Of a stretch of 64,000 bases of DNA, positions 9,357-18,603 are shown one piece after another. Source of the stretch: Micromonospora sp. WMMD961 (GTDB lineage Bacteria > Actinomycetota > Actinomycetes > Mycobacteriales > Micromonosporaceae); assembly GCF_029626145.1 (NCBI RefSeq), contig NZ_JARUBJ010000002.1, positions 3,321,501-3,385,500 of the forward strand, given 5' to 3'. The position numbers and the translations under genes are program-made. The first letter of the stretch is position 1. Each line of letters opens with the position of its first letter. The notes under the pieces are model-generated. The model saw nothing but the letters and a program-made list of their open reading frames with translations, had not been told where the DNA came from and ran no database searches.

Positions 9357-11711
9357 TCAGGGCGTCCAGGGGGTGGCGATGTTCCAGGTGCTGTCGGCGG
9401 TCCACAACGTCGGTGTGTTGTACGCGTCGCCGCCGGCGCCGTTGCTGAGCCAGACCTCCGAGTTGTAGTGCCGCAGGTACCTGCCCCGGAAGTTGTACGA
9501 CTCCAGCGACACCCCCGCCCCGGTCAGCCCGGCCCGCGCACACCAGGTGGCGTCGGCACGCATCAGCGCCGAGCCGTCGTCCGGCGAGTTGCGGACCCGG
9601 GAGTTCTGGTGGCGTAGGTACTGCCCGGGGAAGTTGACCGACTCGAACGAGTAGCAGCCGGCGTCGGCCAGGCCGGTCCGGATCGTGTACGTGGCGTCGG
9701 CCTTGAGCAGGGTGGAGCTCGCGGCGTCGACGACCTCGGTGTACGCCAGGCTGTCCTGGTGACGTAGGTACCGGTTGGTGTAGCCGGCTGTCGTCACCTG
9801 CAACGACCGTCGGGTGTTCACCGGCAGGGCGACGGGCGACGGGCTGCCGATGGTCTTCGAGGCGTCGATCAGGGCGGTGTTGGCGGCGCGGACCCGCGCC
9901 TGGTCCATCTTGATCACCTGCCGGTCGTAGGTGAGGAACCCGTTCAGCTCACCCTCCAGGTCGGTGATCTCGGTGTAGACCGAGGCGCTGAGTCCCTTTC
10001 CGAGCATCAGGTTCTGGGTGCCCTGCACCAGCCCCACGTACCGGTCGGTGAGGGCGTTCGAGCTGGTCTGCCACTCGTAGGCGAAGAAGCTGCCGCTCGG
10101 GCTGTACTCGTGGCCCGGGGTGTGCAGGCCCAGCCCACCGAACTCGCCGAGCACGGCGATCCGGCTGCTCGACGGTACGGGGGAGTCCGGTCCGAGGTAG
10201 ACGTGCCAGTCGTCGATGTCGCCGTTGCCGGGGTTGCCGAGGGACTGGCAGCAGTTGTGGCCGCTGTGCGGGTTGACCAGGCGTGTCGGGTCCTGGGTCT
10301 TGATGTTCTGTGCGACCCGCCGGGTGTCGGCGAGGGACCGTTCACCCCAGCCCTCGTTGTAGGGCGTGTACGCGACCACGGCGGGCGAGCTGCGGTGCTC
10401 GTCGACGACCTCGCGTGCCTCCGCTTCGAACTGTGCCTGCTGGGCGTCGGTGGGGTTGATGTCCTGCGCGGTTAGCGACGGGATGTCCTGCCAGACCAGC
10501 AGACCGAGCCGGTCCGCGTGGTAGAACCAGCGCTGCGGTTCGACCTTGATGTGCTTGCGCACCATGTTGAAGCCCAGGTCCTTGTGCTTCTGCAGGTCGA
10601 AGGCGAGGGCGGCGTCGGTCGGCGCGGTGTACAGGCCGTCCGGCCAGAAGCCCTGGTCGAGGGTGCCGACCTGGAATACGAACTGGCCGTTGAGCTTGGG
10701 GCGCAGGACTCCGTTCACCAGACCGGTGGTGATCTCCCGCATGCCGAAGTAGTGGACGGTCCGGTCCACCGTGGCGGCTCCGGCGTTGCGCAGCGTGATC
10801 CGCAGGTTGTAGAGGAACGGGTCGTCGGGTGACCAGCGGCGGGCGTTGGGCACCGGCACGCTGAAGTCGGTGAAGCCGCCGGTGGCGGTTCCGACCACTG
10901 TGCTTCCGTTCAGCGCCTCGGCGAGCACGCTGTGGCCGGTCACGTTTCCCCTGGTGGAGACCCGGACCCGCAGGGTGTTGTTGCCCAGGTTCGGGTAGAC
11001 GTCCACGCTGCTGATGGACGCGGTCGGCACCGGCTCCATCCACACCGTCTGCCAGATGCCCGAACTCGGGGTGTAGAAGATCCCGCCGGGCGTCTTGGTC
11101 TGCTTGCCGATGGCGGGCAGGCTGCCGTTCTGGCGGGTGTCGGTGGGATCCCAGACCTTGACCACGATCTCGTTCGTGCCGGCCCTGAGCTGCGGGGTCA
11201 CGTCGAAGGTGAAGGCGTCGTAGCCGCCGGTGTGCGCGCCGACCCGGACGCCGTTGACCCAGACGGTGCTCTGCCAGTCGACGGCACCGAAGTGCAGCAG
11301 GGTCCGCCGCCCCGACCAGTTCGCCGGGATGGTGACCGTGCGCCGGTAGAACAGGTAGTTGCGGTTGTCGTTGGCAGCCCGCTGGATGCCGGAGAGGGCG
11401 CTCTCCACGGGAAAGGGCACGTTGACCCGCTCGGGCAGGTCGGCGCCGAACTGCGGGGCGTCGTCGGTGGCCGACTGGCGCAACTGCCACTCGCCGTTGA
11501 GGTTGAGCCAGTCCGGTCGCGTCATCTGGGGGCGCGGGTACTCGGGCAGTGGTGTGCCGGCCAGGGCCTGGCTGGTCCAGGGAGTGGTCAGCGGCGGCGT
11601 CTTGGCCGGCGCGGCCTGCGCAGGCGGGGCCGGCGCGGCGAGGACGCCGACGACCAGGGCGATGATGAGCAGCAGTGGCAGAGCGGGGCGGGCGGGAACC
11701 TGTCGTGTCAT
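9357..11711 (-). CDS. Secreted glycoside hydrolase family 2 protein with C-terminal AbfB domain
   Basis: Exported beta-glycosidase of 784 residues. Signal peptide 1-34 (LLLIIALVVGVLAAPAPPAQAA). GH2 sugar-binding/jelly-roll and immunoglobulin-like domains fill about 60-340, and the TIM barrel about 340-620. The acid/base is expected at Glu453 in YTPYNEGWGE and the nucleophile at Glu523 in VLGEFGG. Residues about 627-784 form an arabinofuranose-binding AbfB (CBM42-like) beta-trefoil with three internal repeats (NRYLRHQDS, GQYLRHQNS, GRYLRHYNS). GGAGACGGC precedes the ATG. The AbfB domain suggests action on arabinose-decorated hemicellulose; beta-galactosidase, glucuronidase or mannosidase activity cannot be separated by eye. 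A LacI regulator is encoded divergently. Confidence 0.92.
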   Translation of the reverse strand: MTRQVPARPALPLLLIIALVVGVLAAPAPPAQAAPAKTPPLTTPWTSQALAGTPLPEYPRPQMTRPDWLNLNGEWQLRQSATDDAPQFGADLPERVNVPFPVESALSGIQRAANDNRNYLFYRRTVTIPANWSGRRTLLHFGAVDWQSTVWVNGVRVGAHTGGYDAFTFDVTPQLRAGTNEIVVKVWDPTDTRQNGSLPAIGKQTKTPGGIFYTPSSGIWQTVWMEPVPTASISSVDVYPNLGNNTLRVRVSTRGNVTGHSVLAEALNGSTVVGTATGGFTDFSVPVPNARRWSPDDPFLYNLRITLRNAGAATVDRTVHYFGMREITTGLVNGVLRPKLNGQFVFQVGTLDQGFWPDGLYTAPTDAALAFDLQKHKDLGFNMVRKHIKVEPQRWFYHADRLGLLVWQDIPSLTAQDINPTDAQQAQFEAEAREVVDEHRSSPAVVAYTPYNEGWGERSLADTRRVAQNIKTQDPTRLVNPHSGHNCCQSLGNPGNGDIDDWHVYLGPDSPVPSSSRIAVLGEFGGLGLHTPGHEYSPSGSFFAYEWQTSSNALTDRYVGLVQGTQNLMLGKGLSASVYTEITDLEGELNGFLTYDRQVIKMDQARVRAANTALIDASKTIGSPSPVALPVNTRRSLQVTTAGYTNRYLRHQDSLAYTEVVDAASSTLLKADATYTIRTGLADAGCYSFESVNFPGQYLRHQNSRVRNSPDDGSALMRADATWCARAGLTGAGVSLESYNFRGRYLRHYNSEVWLSNGAGGDAYNTPTLWTADSTWNIATPWTP

Positions 11712-11881
11712 GCCGTCTCCGGGGGACGAGTCGCCGCGGGCGGTGCAGCCAAGCCCGAAGCGCGTGGGCGGTGGGCGGTGGGCATCGGGTGATCGTTGAC
11801 GAGGGACGGACGTCGTCGACGGATGTCGGTGAGGTCTGCACCCGCCACGGCGGCAGGAATATTGACATCCGTCATCACCTG

Positions 11882-11917
11882 TATAACGTTATAGAGCCGC
11901 GCCGGGCCTCCCGTCAA
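11882..11917 (-). promoter_or_regulatory. GH2 promoter with overlapping LacI-type operator
   Basis: Read on the minus strand: -35 TTGACG (11912-11917), an 18-bp spacer, and -10 TATAAC (11888-11893). The -10 is part of the perfect 12-bp palindrome TATAACGTTATA at 11882-11893, which has the central CG step typical of LacI-family operators. A repressor bound here would block GH2 transcription. A TTGACA at 11862-11867 on the plus strand may belong to the lacI promoter, but its spacing to a -10 is poor. Confidence 0.65.
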
Positions 11918-11970
11918 TCCTTGTCCGTCGATGCCTCGACTCGGCGGTTCCCCGCGCGAAGGGTCGGTGG

Positions 11971-12987
11971 ATGGGCGTCAACCTCAAGGACATCGCCCAA
12001 CGTGCCGGCGTGTCGTTGGCCACCGTCTCGAACGTGGTCAACGGGTACCGGCCGGTGGGGGAGCGGACCCGGCAGCGTGTGCAGCAGGCGATCGACGAAC
12101 TCGGGTACAGCCCCAACCTGGGCGCCCGGCACCTCCGCCGGGGGCGTACCGGTCTGATCGCCCTGGCCATCCCGGAACTGAACAACCCCTACTTCGCCGA
12201 ACTGGCCGAGATCGCCATCGCCGAGGCCGCCGGGCTCGGCTACACGCTCGTCATGGAGAACACCGCCGCGGACCGGGAGGCCGAACTGGCGCTTCTCGAC
12301 GGGACCCGGCGGCACATCATCGACGGGCTGATCCTCAGCCCGGTGCGGATCGGCCGGGAGGAGGTGCTGGCCCGGACCGCGGACACCCCGCTCGTGCTGA
12401 TCGGCGAGGGCGTCTACGACGTGCCGCACGACCACATCGCGATCGACAACGTCGCCGCCAGCCACGCGGCGATCCAGCACCTCGTGGCGATCGGTCGCCG
12501 GCGGATAGCGTTCATCGGTGCCACGTCCGGTGGTGACCGGCAGTCGGCGCACCTGCGGGTACGCGGCTACCGGGAGGCGCTGGCCGCTGCCGGCCTGCCG
12601 TACCGCTCGCGGCTGGTCGCCCGCACCGAGGCGTTCGGTCGGCGCGACGGCAAGCGCGCGATGCGTGAGCTGCTCGCCCTCGGTGACCCGCCGGACGCGG
12701 TGTTCGGTTACAACGACCTGGTCGCCATCGGCGCGCTGCGGACGTTGGCCGAGGCCGGTCTCCGGGTGCCGGAGGACGTCGCGGTGGTCGGGATCGACGA
12801 CATCGAGGAGGGTCGTTTCGGTACGCCGACCCTCACCACCATCGCACCGGACAAGAGGGAGATCGGCCGTCTCGCGGTGCGCCGCCTCGTCGCCCGCATC
12901 GAGGGTGCTGCGGTGGCGGCGCCGCTGACCGTGCAGACGCCGTTCCGGCTCATCCGACGGGAGAGCACCGGCACGCCGGGCGGGTGA
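11971..12987 (+). CDS. LacI-family transcriptional regulator
   Basis: Sugar-responsive DNA-binding repressor of 338 residues. The N-terminal HTH and hinge read LKDIAQRAGVSLATVSNVVN with the hinge at about 45-60, followed by the type I binding fold (TGLIALAIPELNNPYFAELA; effector-pocket residues around IDGLILSPVRIG) and the C-terminal FGYNDLVAIGALRTLAEAG and VVGIDDIEEGRFGTPTLTTI. The gene is divergent from the GH2 glycosidase, and a CG-centred palindrome lies between them, so the simplest reading is a local repressor released by a sugar derived from the GH2 substrate. Start ATG 11971, with a weak GGTCGGTGG upstream. Confidence 0.92.
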   Translation: MGVNLKDIAQRAGVSLATVSNVVNGYRPVGERTRQRVQQAIDELGYSPNLGARHLRRGRTGLIALAIPELNNPYFAELAEIAIAEAAGLGYTLVMENTAADREAELALLDGTRRHIIDGLILSPVRIGREEVLARTADTPLVLIGEGVYDVPHDHIAIDNVAASHAAIQHLVAIGRRRIAFIGATSGGDRQSAHLRVRGYREALAAAGLPYRSRLVARTEAFGRRDGKRAMRELLALGDPPDAVFGYNDLVAIGALRTLAEAGLRVPEDVAVVGIDDIEEGRFGTPTLTTIAPDKREIGRLAVRRLVARIEGAAVAAPLTVQTPFRLIRRESTGTPGG

Positions 12988-13138
12988 CGACCGGTCGCCG
13001 CACACCGAGCGAGATCCATAGCCCCGGTGGTACGACCCAGAGAGGATGACCCGCTAGATCCATCCATCTCAATATGATGACCGCTATCTCGAATGCGGGT
13101 GCGCTCACGAGGCGTGCCATCCCGATGCGGAGGAATGC

Positions 13139-13933
13139 ATGGTTCGCTGGCGTACTCTCACTGGCCTGCTGGCCACCGCGTTGGCCGCGGTGACCGCGGC
13201 CAGCCTCACCCTCACCGCGCCGGCCGCCGCGGCCGACAACCCCGTGACGCCGAACGTCGTCGGGGGTACCCGCGCCGCTCAGGGCGAATTCCCGTTCATG
13301 GTGCGACTCTCGATGGGGTGCGGCGGGGCGCTGTACAGCCCCCGGCTGGTGCTCACCGCGGCGCACTGCGTCGGCTCGACCGGCACCAACACCAGCATCA
13401 CCGCGACGCTCGGGACGGTCGACCTCCAGTCGTCCAGCCGGATCACCGTCCGGTCGAACTACGTCTACCGTGCCCCCGGTTACAACGGCGCCGGCCGCGA
13501 CTGGGCGCTGATCCGGCTGGCCAGCCCCGTCACCGGGCTGAGCACGCTGCCGATCACCACGACCACCGCGTACGACAGCGGCACCTTCACCGTCGCCGGA
13601 TGGGGCGCCGCCCGCGAGGGTGGTGGCCAGCAGCGGTACCTGCTCAAGGCGACCGTCCCGTTCGTGAGCGACTCCACCTGCAACGCCAACTACGGCGGCG
13701 ACCTGATCCCCGCCCAGGAGATCTGCGCCGGCTACTCCAGCGGTGGCACGGACACCTGCCAGGGGGACTCGGGTGGTCCGATGTTCCGGCGTAACGCCTC
13801 CAACGCCTGGATCCAGGTCGGGATCGTCAGCTGGGGCAACGGCTGCGCCCGGCCCAACTACCCGGGTGTCTACACCCAGGTGAGCTACTTCGCCTCGTCG
13901 ATCGCCTCGGCCGCGGCGAGCCTCGGCGGCTGA
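13139..13933 (+). CDS. Secreted trypsin-like serine protease (S1 family)
   Basis: Exported protease of 264 residues. Signal peptide about 1-33 ending ALAAVTAASLTLTAPAAAA, a short propeptide DNPVTPN, then the mature N-terminus VVGGTRAAQGEFPFMVRLS, where Val-Val-Gly-Gly is the activation site. Catalytic triad: His76 in TAAHC, Asp121 in RDWALIRL, Ser211 in CQGDSGGPMF. Six Cys are placed as in Streptomyces griseus trypsin. The specificity-pocket residue before the CQGDSGG block is Asp (GTDTCQGDSGG), consistent with cleavage after Arg/Lys. The gene stands alone, preceded by an AT-richer 150-bp region and followed by a hairpin. Confidence 0.95.
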   Translation: MVRWRTLTGLLATALAAVTAASLTLTAPAAAADNPVTPNVVGGTRAAQGEFPFMVRLSMGCGGALYSPRLVLTAAHCVGSTGTNTSITATLGTVDLQSSSRITVRSNYVYRAPGYNGAGRDWALIRLASPVTGLSTLPITTTTAYDSGTFTVAGWGAAREGGGQQRYLLKATVPFVSDSTCNANYGGDLIPAQEICAGYSSGGTDTCQGDSGGPMFRRNASNAWIQVGIVSWGNGCARPNYPGVYTQVSYFASSIASAAASLGG

Positions 13934-13981
13934 CCGTACGACGGGACGGCCAGCCAGCGCGCCGGTCGCCCCGCCACAGCT

Positions 13982-14015
13982 CGGGCGGCCCGGACGACAC
14001 GGTCCGGGTCGCCCG
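13982..14015 (+). terminator. Hairpin after the trypsin gene
   Basis: Arms GGGCGGCCCGGAC and GTCCGGGTCGCCC pair over 13 bp with one mismatch and a 6-nt loop, 50 bp after the protease stop. Confidence 0.6.
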
Positions 14016-14107
14016 TTCGTGCCGTCCCGGCTGGGCGGCGAGTGGGCCAGCCGACAGAAACGGCGGGCCGCCCGTGCCGTCCCCGCCGCAGCGGCCATGA
14101 TGGGCCG

Positions 14108-14959
14108 GTGAAGATCCTGTCCATCCAGTCGTCGGTCGCCTACGGTCACGTCGGCAACTCGGCGGCGGCGTTTCCCCTGCAACGACTCGGGCACGAGGTC
14201 TGGCCGGTCCTGACGGTGCACTTCTCCAACCACACCGGCTACGGCGCGTGGCGTGGACCGATGCTCCCGGCGGCCGACGTGGCGGAGGTGATCGCGGGCA
14301 TCGAGGACCGCGGGGTCCTCGGCGGCGCCGACGCGGTGCTGTCCGGCTACCAGGGCGACCCGGCCATGGGCGCGGTGATCCTGGACGCGGTCGAGAAGGT
14401 CAAGGCGACCAACCCGGCAGCGGTGTACTGCTGCGACCCGGTGATGGGCGACGCCGGTCGCGGCATGTTCGTCCGCCCGGGGATCCCGGAGTACCTGCGC
14501 GACACCGTCGTGCCGCGTGCGGACGTCATCACGCCGAACCACTTCGAGCTGGACTTCCTCGCCGGGCGTACGACCAACTCGGTGGCGGAGGTGCTCGACG
14601 CGGTCGACGTCGTGCGCGCGACCGGCCCACGGCACGTCCTGGTGACCAGCGTGCTGCACCGCGAACTGCCGCCGGACTCGCTGGAGGTGGTGGCCGTGTC
14701 GGACGAGGGCGCCTGGGCGGTGACCACCCCGCTGCTGCCGATCAACCCGAACGGCGGGGGCGACGTCACCGCGGCGCTCTACCTCGCGCACCTCTGGACG
14801 ACGGGCTCACCCGCGACCGCGTTGGAACGCACCATCGCGTCCGTCTTCGCCGTGCTCGAGGCGACCCTCGCGGCGGGCACCCGGGAGATCCAGCTCGTCG
14901 CCGCGCAGGACGTGATCGCCGCCCCGCCGGCCCGGTTCACCGCCCGCCGGCTCCGCTGA
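14108..14959 (+). CDS. pdxY: Pyridoxal kinase (PdxY type)
   Basis: Cytoplasmic kinase that phosphorylates pyridoxal to PLP in the vitamin B6 salvage pathway. About 283 residues from the GTG at 14108 (VKILSIQSSVAYGHVGNSAA); the N-terminal strand is directly at the start, so the in-frame extension to 14042 is unlikely. Ribokinase-superfamily features: substrate loop SYGHVGN-type (here AYGHVGNSA), the PVMGD motif (CCDPVMGDAG), ITPNHFELDFL, and the phosphate/anion-hole NGGGDVTAALYLAH with catalytic Asp. No B6 genes are adjacent. Convergent with the downstream ABM gene, sharing a terminator hairpin. Confidence 0.88.
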   Translation: MKILSIQSSVAYGHVGNSAAAFPLQRLGHEVWPVLTVHFSNHTGYGAWRGPMLPAADVAEVIAGIEDRGVLGGADAVLSGYQGDPAMGAVILDAVEKVKATNPAAVYCCDPVMGDAGRGMFVRPGIPEYLRDTVVPRADVITPNHFELDFLAGRTTNSVAEVLDAVDVVRATGPRHVLVTSVLHRELPPDSLEVVAVSDEGAWAVTTPLLPINPNGGGDVTAALYLAHLWTTGSPATALERTIASVFAVLEATLAAGTREIQLVAAQDVIAAPPARFTARRLR

Positions 14960-14997
14960 CGGCGGACTGGCTGCGCTGACGGCGGTCCCGCTGACGG

Positions 14998-15030
14998 CCC
15001 GAGGGCCGGGTACGGTCAGCGGCCCTCGGG
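14998..15030. terminator. Bidirectional hairpin between pdxY and the ABM gene
   Basis: Arms CCCGAGGGCCG and CGGCCCTCGGG pair over 11 bp with an 11-nt loop. The right arm overlaps the last codons of the convergent ABM gene, so the hairpin can serve both genes. Confidence 0.6.
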
Positions 15031-15348
15031 GACGGCCATCTCGCCGAGCAGCGACCAGTCGTCCTGCGGCACTGTGGCGTTCACGATGCGCGGCGTCTCG
15101 GCCAGGTGCGGCGGCAGGGTCTCCTGGGCCGTGCGGAAGTGCGCCGACTGCACGTGGGCCCCGCCGGCCTCGCCGTCGCGGAACGCCTCGACCAGCACGT
15201 ACTCGGTCGGGTCGTCCACGCTGCGAGACCAGTCGAACCACAGGCAACCCGGTTCGGCCCGGGTCGCCCCGGTGAACTCGGCGGCGATCTGCGGCCACTG
15301 GTCGGCGTGCTCGGGCAGGATGCGGAACTTGGCGGTTATGAAGATCAT
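15016..15348 (-). CDS. Antibiotic biosynthesis monooxygenase (ABM) domain protein, YgiN-like
   Basis: Small dimeric alpha/beta ferredoxin-like protein of 110 residues. The fold signature is clear: beta1 IFITAKFRILPEHADQW, alpha1 with IAAEFTGATRAEPGC, beta2 LWFDWSRSVDDPTEYVLVEAFRD and the conserved His pair near AHVQSAHFRTAQETL. YgiN-type proteins oxidise quinols or anthraquinones without cofactor; other ABM proteins are heme-degrading or of unknown function. It lies just downstream of the big ATPase gene (10-bp gap), so it could be the fifth gene of that transcript, but the fold gives no reason for a shared role. Confidence 0.82.
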   Translation of the reverse strand: MIFITAKFRILPEHADQWPQIAAEFTGATRAEPGCLWFDWSRSVDDPTEYVLVEAFRDGEAGGAHVQSAHFRTAQETLPPHLAETPRIVNATVPQDDWSLLGEMAVPEGR

Positions 15349-15357
15349 GGCCCCAGG

Positions 15358-18300
15358 CTACCCAGCCGGACGGGCGCGGGCGACGACCTCCTCGGGGGTC
15401 AACGGCGCCTTCGGGTGATGCGTCAGGCACAGCGGCGTGCGGACCTTGACGAACGAGAATCCCTCCCCGGCCGCGTAGAACTCACCGCTGTTGAGCAGGC
15501 CGATATCCGGCAGCCGGCCACCCTTGGCCTCCGCGAGCTGCCGGGCCGCGTCGATCTGCGCCGGCGCGTTGAGCAGCCCGAAGAACTGCGTCGTCGCGTT
15601 GCCGGAGATCTGGTTGTGCAGACCCCTGGGTGCCTGGGTGGCGAAGACCAACCCGAGCCCGTACTTGCGGGCCTGCGAGGCCAACGCGATTGAGCTGGCG
15701 GTGCAGGCCGTGGTGCCGGTCGAGGGCGCGAGCGTCTGCGCCTCGTCCATCACGAACAGCCCACCCAGCGGTCGGTCACCGGCGGGGTGCCGCTTGATCC
15801 ACGCGAAGAGCGCCATCTGCAACTGGTTGACGAAGCTCTGCCGCTCCTGGTCGGAGGTGAGGCCGACGAAACTGATCACCGACACCCGGGCCCGCCGCCC
15901 TGCCGACGGCGTCAGCAACAGCCCCGGATCGGCCGGCGCGCCGACCCCGCCGAAGAGCGGATCGGTCACCATCGCCGCCTTGAGCGCCTCGGCCAACTCC
16001 TCGGCGAGCTTCCCGGCGCGGGCCAGCCGACTGACCCCCTCGGGCAGATCGGTGAGGAACTCGGTGAAGCCGGGCAGGCCCACCATCCCGCTTCGCGCGT
16101 ACGCCTGGAGGGCCTCGGTGAGGACGGCCCTGCCCTGCTGGGCGAGCCTGCTCGACCGGTCGACACCGGCCCGGGGCGCGAGCGCCTCCACGGCGGAGCG
16201 GACGGCCTGGTCGAACTCGTCGGGCCAGTCCCGCAGGGAGGTGAAGTCGGGTAGCGGCTGGAAACTCAGCGGCCGACCGGCGGTGACCCGGGGCGTCCAC
16301 ACCACCACCTCGGTGTGGTCGAGGTAGTCGGCGGCGCGTTCGGCGTCGCCGGGACCCCAGCCGCTCGGCGGGTCGGGCCACGCGTCGCCGAGCCGTGCGA
16401 GGTCGTTGTTGGGATCGAGCACGATCGCCGAGACCCCTTCGCGGGCGCACTCCTCGACCAGGCGGCGGATGAGCACGGTCTTGCCCGAGCCGGACCCGGC
16501 GAACACCACGGCGTGGCGGCGCAGCGACTCCAGGGGAACCGTGAACGGGTGACCACCGTCGACGGTCCGCCCCAGCCCGATGGCCCGTCCGCCCTCGTCG
16601 ACCACGAGGTCGGCCGGGTCGGCGGGTACGGGCTCGGCCCCCACGCCGGCCGACACACCAGTGGGGACGTCGGCGGCCGGCACGGTCGTCGGGTCGGACT
16701 CGGGGCCGCCCGGCGGTGGCTCGTCGTCGGGCGTCGGTGGCGGGGCATCCCCGCGCGTGCCGTCGGGTCCAGGCAGGACCGCGCGGAACAGGTCGGTTCC
16801 GCTGGCCGGGCGGCGGGCCACCAGCCACTCCTGCAACGCCGTGGACGGCTCGGCCGCCATCACCCGCAGCGCCGCGAAGACCCGCAGGTCCGCCTCCGAC
16901 ACGGCGCGGCGCAGGCCGCCGGCCGCGTCGAAGCCGGTCAACACCTCGGTCGTACGCTTCCCGGTCGGCCACGGGCCGTTGCGCAGCAGGATCAGCCGCC
17001 GTTGTGGCAGGTCCCGGTCCAACCCGGCGAGGGTGCACGCGGCCTTGACCCGGGCGGTGACGGCGACGGCGTTGGGGTGCGCGATGGCCCGGAAACACCA
17101 GTGCGCCTCGTTCTCGGTGGCCTCGTCGAGCACCTCGACCAGCCGTCCGTGCAGCGCGGGCTTGCGCCCGGGCGGCGGATCGTACTTGTAGGTGGCGCCG
17201 GTCGGCGCCTGCTCGGCGATCCAGGCGGCCAGGCCGGCGGCGAGCAGCGGCGGCATGTGCTCGTCCTCGCCCGCCGGGTCGACGGCGGCCGACACGTCCG
17301 CGGCCTCGACCAGTTCGGCGAAGCGCGTGTCCAATGCGTGCAGGCGGCGTTCGTCCGCCGCCGGCTCGGCGGAAGCGCCACCGGCGGTGCGCACCGTCGG
17401 CGTCGACTCGGCGACGTCGATGAGCCGGTCGAGTTCGACCACCTCGTCGCGATCACGGCACCAGGCGATGTGGCGGTCCACCCGGCGGAGCAGCGCGCGT
17501 GGCGTCAGGGTGGGCGCGTCGGCGAAGGCGGCGGGGGCGATCGGCCAGGTGGGGTGCGGTGGCCCGAAGAACATGCCCGCGAACGCGGCGGAGAGGCGCT
17601 TCGCCACGATCGCCTGCCCGATCTCTGGGGTGAGGATCCGGTCCGGCAGGGTCGCCGTACGGAACCGGTCGGCGACCGGAGTGGGCGCCGCGCGGGTCAT
17701 CAGCACCCAGGTGTCCGGCAGGCACGAGACGACGACAAGCGTGCGGCGGGTGATGTCACGGAGCTTGAGCAGGCCGTCGGCGATCGGGCCGAGCACCTTT
17801 GCCTGGGCGTCCTCCAGCCCCTGGTGCTGGTTGAGCAGCGAGGTGCTGGTCTGGGCGAACAGCGTGTCGAGCTGGTCCACGGCGATGACAGTGGGATCCA
17901 GGGCCAGTGCCATCAGCCTTGAGATGTCCTGCACGACCTGCTGCGGAGTGCGGATCGCGGCGCTCAACCCCCACGCCGTCCGCGCGGCCGGGTCACCCGG
18001 TTCGGAGATCAGGTGGGCGTATCCGACGTCCTGTGCCTCGAAGTCGACGGCGCCGTGCAGGACGAGCGCCCGGGCGGTGTCCTGGGCGTCCCGCCCGACC
18101 TCCCGATCGCGCTCGCGCAGCGCCCAGATGAAGGTGTCGAGCTGCCCGCGGGTCACCGGTCGGGCGCCGGCGACCGCGTCGCGGACCTCCATCGGCAGGC
18201 CGAGCTGCGTGGTGAGTCGTCGCAGGAAGGTCTTCAGCTGGGTGCCCCAGCCGACGTGCGGGCGGCCCATCCCCTCCACCAGGGCCAGGGCGACACTCTC

Positions 18301-18603
18301 CCAGAACGTCTTGCCACTGACCATGTCGACCAGGAAGAAGTAGCCGCCGTCGCGCTGGATCTGTTCGCGGACCGCCCCGAGCAGGTGCGTCTTGCCGGCG
18401 CCCGCGCGGCCCTGCATGGCCACGCCGAGCGGCATGCTCGTGTCGTCGGTGCGGGCCCGCGCCACCCCGCGCAGGATCTCCGCGGTCACCTTCTCGTGCA
18501 GCTCCGGCACGTTGTGTGGGCTGGGTCGCCAGACGTCGTCCGGGGTGACCGCCGGGTTGAGACTGACCGCGTCCAGCGCGGCCCGATGGTCCTCCGAGAT
18601 CAT
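15358..18603 (-). CDS. Large dual ATPase: N-terminal AAA/ORC-like NTPase fused to C-terminal HerA/FtsK-like translocase
   Basis: 1081-residue cytoplasmic protein, last of a coupled set. Domain 1 (about 25-400): Walker A QGRAGAGKT at 64-72, Walker B VIAVDQLD at 239-246, followed by winged-helix-like sequence as in AAA/Cdc6-type loaders. Middle (about 420-600): unassigned alpha/beta segment, then a Pro/Gly linker (about 610-660). Domain 2 (about 665-1081): HerA/DUF87-like, Walker A FAGSGSGKT at 701-709, IVLDPNND strand at 727-734, Walker B LFVMDEAQ at 949-956 and the sensor strand VFATQAPRG. Start ATG 18603 overlaps the previous stop as ATGA. HerA-type motors move along DNA; such motors partner nucleases in repair and phage defence. 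The specific function is unknown. Confidence 0.85.
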   Translation of the reverse strand: MISEDHRAALDAVSLNPAVTPDDVWRPSPHNVPELHEKVTAEILRGVARARTDDTSMPLGVAMQGRAGAGKTHLLGAVREQIQRDGGYFFLVDMVSGKTFWESVALALVEGMGRPHVGWGTQLKTFLRRLTTQLGLPMEVRDAVAGARPVTRGQLDTFIWALRERDREVGRDAQDTARALVLHGAVDFEAQDVGYAHLISEPGDPAARTAWGLSAAIRTPQQVVQDISRLMALALDPTVIAVDQLDTLFAQTSTSLLNQHQGLEDAQAKVLGPIADGLLKLRDITRRTLVVVSCLPDTWVLMTRAAPTPVADRFRTATLPDRILTPEIGQAIVAKRLSAAFAGMFFGPPHPTWPIAPAAFADAPTLTPRALLRRVDRHIAWCRDRDEVVELDRLIDVAESTPTVRTAGGASAEPAADERRLHALDTRFAELVEAADVSAAVDPAGEDEHMPPLLAAGLAAWIAEQAPTGATYKYDPPPGRKPALHGRLVEVLDEATENEAHWCFRAIAHPNAVAVTARVKAACTLAGLDRDLPQRRLILLRNGPWPTGKRTTEVLTGFDAAGGLRRAVSEADLRVFAALRVMAAEPSTALQEWLVARRPASGTDLFRAVLPGPDGTRGDAPPPTPDDEPPPGGPESDPTTVPAADVPTGVSAGVGAEPVPADPADLVVDEGGRAIGLGRTVDGGHPFTVPLESLRRHAVVFAGSGSGKTVLIRRLVEECAREGVSAIVLDPNNDLARLGDAWPDPPSGWGPGDAERAADYLDHTEVVVWTPRVTAGRPLSFQPLPDFTSLRDWPDEFDQAVRSAVEALAPRAGVDRSSRLAQQGRAVLTEALQAYARSGMVGLPGFTEFLTDLPEGVSRLARAGKLAEELAEALKAAMVTDPLFGGVGAPADPGLLLTPSAGRRARVSVISFVGLTSDQERQSFVNQLQMALFAWIKRHPAGDRPLGGLFVMDEAQTLAPSTGTTACTASSIALASQARKYGLGLVFATQAPRGLHNQISGNATTQFFGLLNAPAQIDAARQLAEAKGGRLPDIGLLNSGEFYAAGEGFSFVKVRTPLCLTHHPKAPLTPEEVVARARPAG

